A stretch of DNA of 30,726 nucleotides, taken from the IMG/VR virus record IMGVR_UViG_3300020187_000133, positions 1-30,726 of that record; one strand, written 5' to 3'. Shown in pieces: positions 30,380-30,726 of the stretch (position 1 is the first letter of the stretch; each line of letters opens with the position of its first letter). The position numbers were made by a program, and so were the translations under genes. Below the pieces are notes generated by a model that worked only from the letters and a program-made list of their open reading frames with translations, had not been told where the DNA came from and searched no databases. Source of the DNA: a virus.

Positions 30380-30523
30380 TTACCCTAATGCCAACCCTTT
30401 TTTAACCAAATACACAATCTGCCCTGAAACAGACCGTGATTCAGCTATTGCTTGCGCCTTGACCTGTTCGTACAAGTCAATCGGAAAGCGGAGGGTCACG
30501 AATTTAAATAAAAGATTTACCAT
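30380..30523 (-). CDS. Ribbon-helix-helix (Arc-type) DNA-binding protein, 47 aa
   Basis: Starting at ATG 30523, the 47-residue protein reads MVNLLFKFVTLRFPIDLYEQ and then SVSGQIVYLVKKG. The strand VTLRFP followed by a helix (LYEQVKAQAIAES), a turn (RSVSG) and a second helix (QIVYLVKKGLA) is the classic Arc/MetJ fold that reads DNA as a dimer. An AAGGA ribosome site lies 6 bases upstream. It is 9 bases downstream of an SSB-like gene. It probably represses the minus-strand operon, perhaps through the palindrome at 30329. Confidence 0.75.
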   Translation of the reverse strand: MVNLLFKFVTLRFPIDLYEQVKAQAIAESRSVSGQIVYLVKKGLALG

Positions 30524-30532
30524 TTGTATTCC

Positions 30533-30726
30533 TTAAAACGGCATATCGTCGTCAATTTCGGGCGATGCTGGCATTGGCTTGGCTACTGGTTTTGCTATTT
30601 GCTGGTCTTTTGGCTTAAAGCTAAACGACATAAACTTCTTGCCGTTAGTGGAAGTCTTGAGCCATGCGCTCATCCACACCTCTTGGCCTCCAACCATTGC
30701 GGAGCCGTTGTAATCCGGGTGGTTGT
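30533..30726 (-). CDS. SSB-like or DUF736-like DNA-binding protein, 5' truncated
   Basis: The gene enters at the right edge, so its start is missing. The visible 63 residues contain NHPDYNGSAMVGGQEVWMSA and WLKTSTNGKKFMSFSFKPK, the strand pattern of the small DNA-binding proteins DUF736 and phage SSB-like families, followed by a proline-rich linker and the ending IDDDMPF. That acidic tail is very close to the DDDIPF tip of bacterial SSB, which recruits replication and repair proteins. This points to a phage single-strand-binding role. Stop at 30533; the RHH gene starts 9 bases on. Confidence 0.7.
   Translation of the reverse strand, partial: NHPDYNGSAMVGGQEVWMSAWLKTSTNGKKFMSFSFKPKDQQIAKPVAKPMPASPEIDDDMPF

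Noticed and set aside
1-30726. CRISPR array, tRNA, integrase or attachment site
   Set aside because: No regularly spaced repeats, tRNA-like cloverleaf or recombinase motifs were found by reading both strands; absence of an integrase in the window does not settle lifestyle.

Overview
The window is a contiguous piece of a tailed double-stranded DNA phage, most likely a short-tailed (podovirus-type) member of Caudoviricetes with an SU10-like virion. The evidence is a terminase with intact ATPase and nuclease motifs, a long podovirus-type portal, a scaffold, an SU10/HK97-fold capsid protein, an adaptor, a beta-propeller nozzle protein and no tail tape measure. The holin and M15 peptidase lysis genes point to a Gram-negative host. 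The general gene style resembles uncultured aquatic phages, but the host cannot be named from the sequence. No integrase, tRNA, CRISPR array, reverse transcriptase or DNA polymerase was seen, so lifestyle is open.

Layout of the + strand (1-28462). Positions 1-1969 hold small early-type genes, an AT-rich HTH regulator and a tightly coupled recombination module (NinB-like, Ref-like nuclease, RuvC-like resolvase) closed by a terminator. Positions 2061-4520 hold a cysteine-rich protein, a tiny basic protein and a 636-residue polyvalent-type protein with GNAT-like and ADP-ribosyltransferase-like regions. Positions 4562-12016 hold small and large terminase, portal, a repeat-containing protein, scaffold and major capsid protein, closed by a strong terminator. 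Positions 12094-15262 hold the connector, adaptor, nozzle and a jelly-roll-like protein. Positions 15329-19299, behind the best promoter in the window, hold three putative internal (ejection) proteins. Positions 19304-26610 hold a large adhesion block: a fibre with GNVT repeats, a duplicated fibre module, a small fibre protein, a triple LamG-like protein and a tail-assembly-type protein. Positions 26652-28462 form the lysis cassette: four membrane proteins in a row, one with an EF-hand, then an M15 endopeptidase.

The - strand (30726-28455) is a second transcription unit converging on the lysis genes. It runs from an SSB-tailed DNA-binding protein (partial) through a 47-residue ribbon-helix-helix regulator, a near-perfect inverted repeat around a -10 element, a 200-residue conserved-looking protein and then seven small genes. 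Most of these small genes are joined by 4-base stop/start overlaps and end in MazG and NrdR-like zinc-ribbon genes. Several are under 60 codons.

The points most worth a second look are the polyvalent effector-like protein at 2610-4520, the operator-like palindrome at 30329-30365, the base-composition mosaic in the LamG protein, the EF-hand membrane protein in the lysis cassette, and a possible +1 frameshift at about 191-204.
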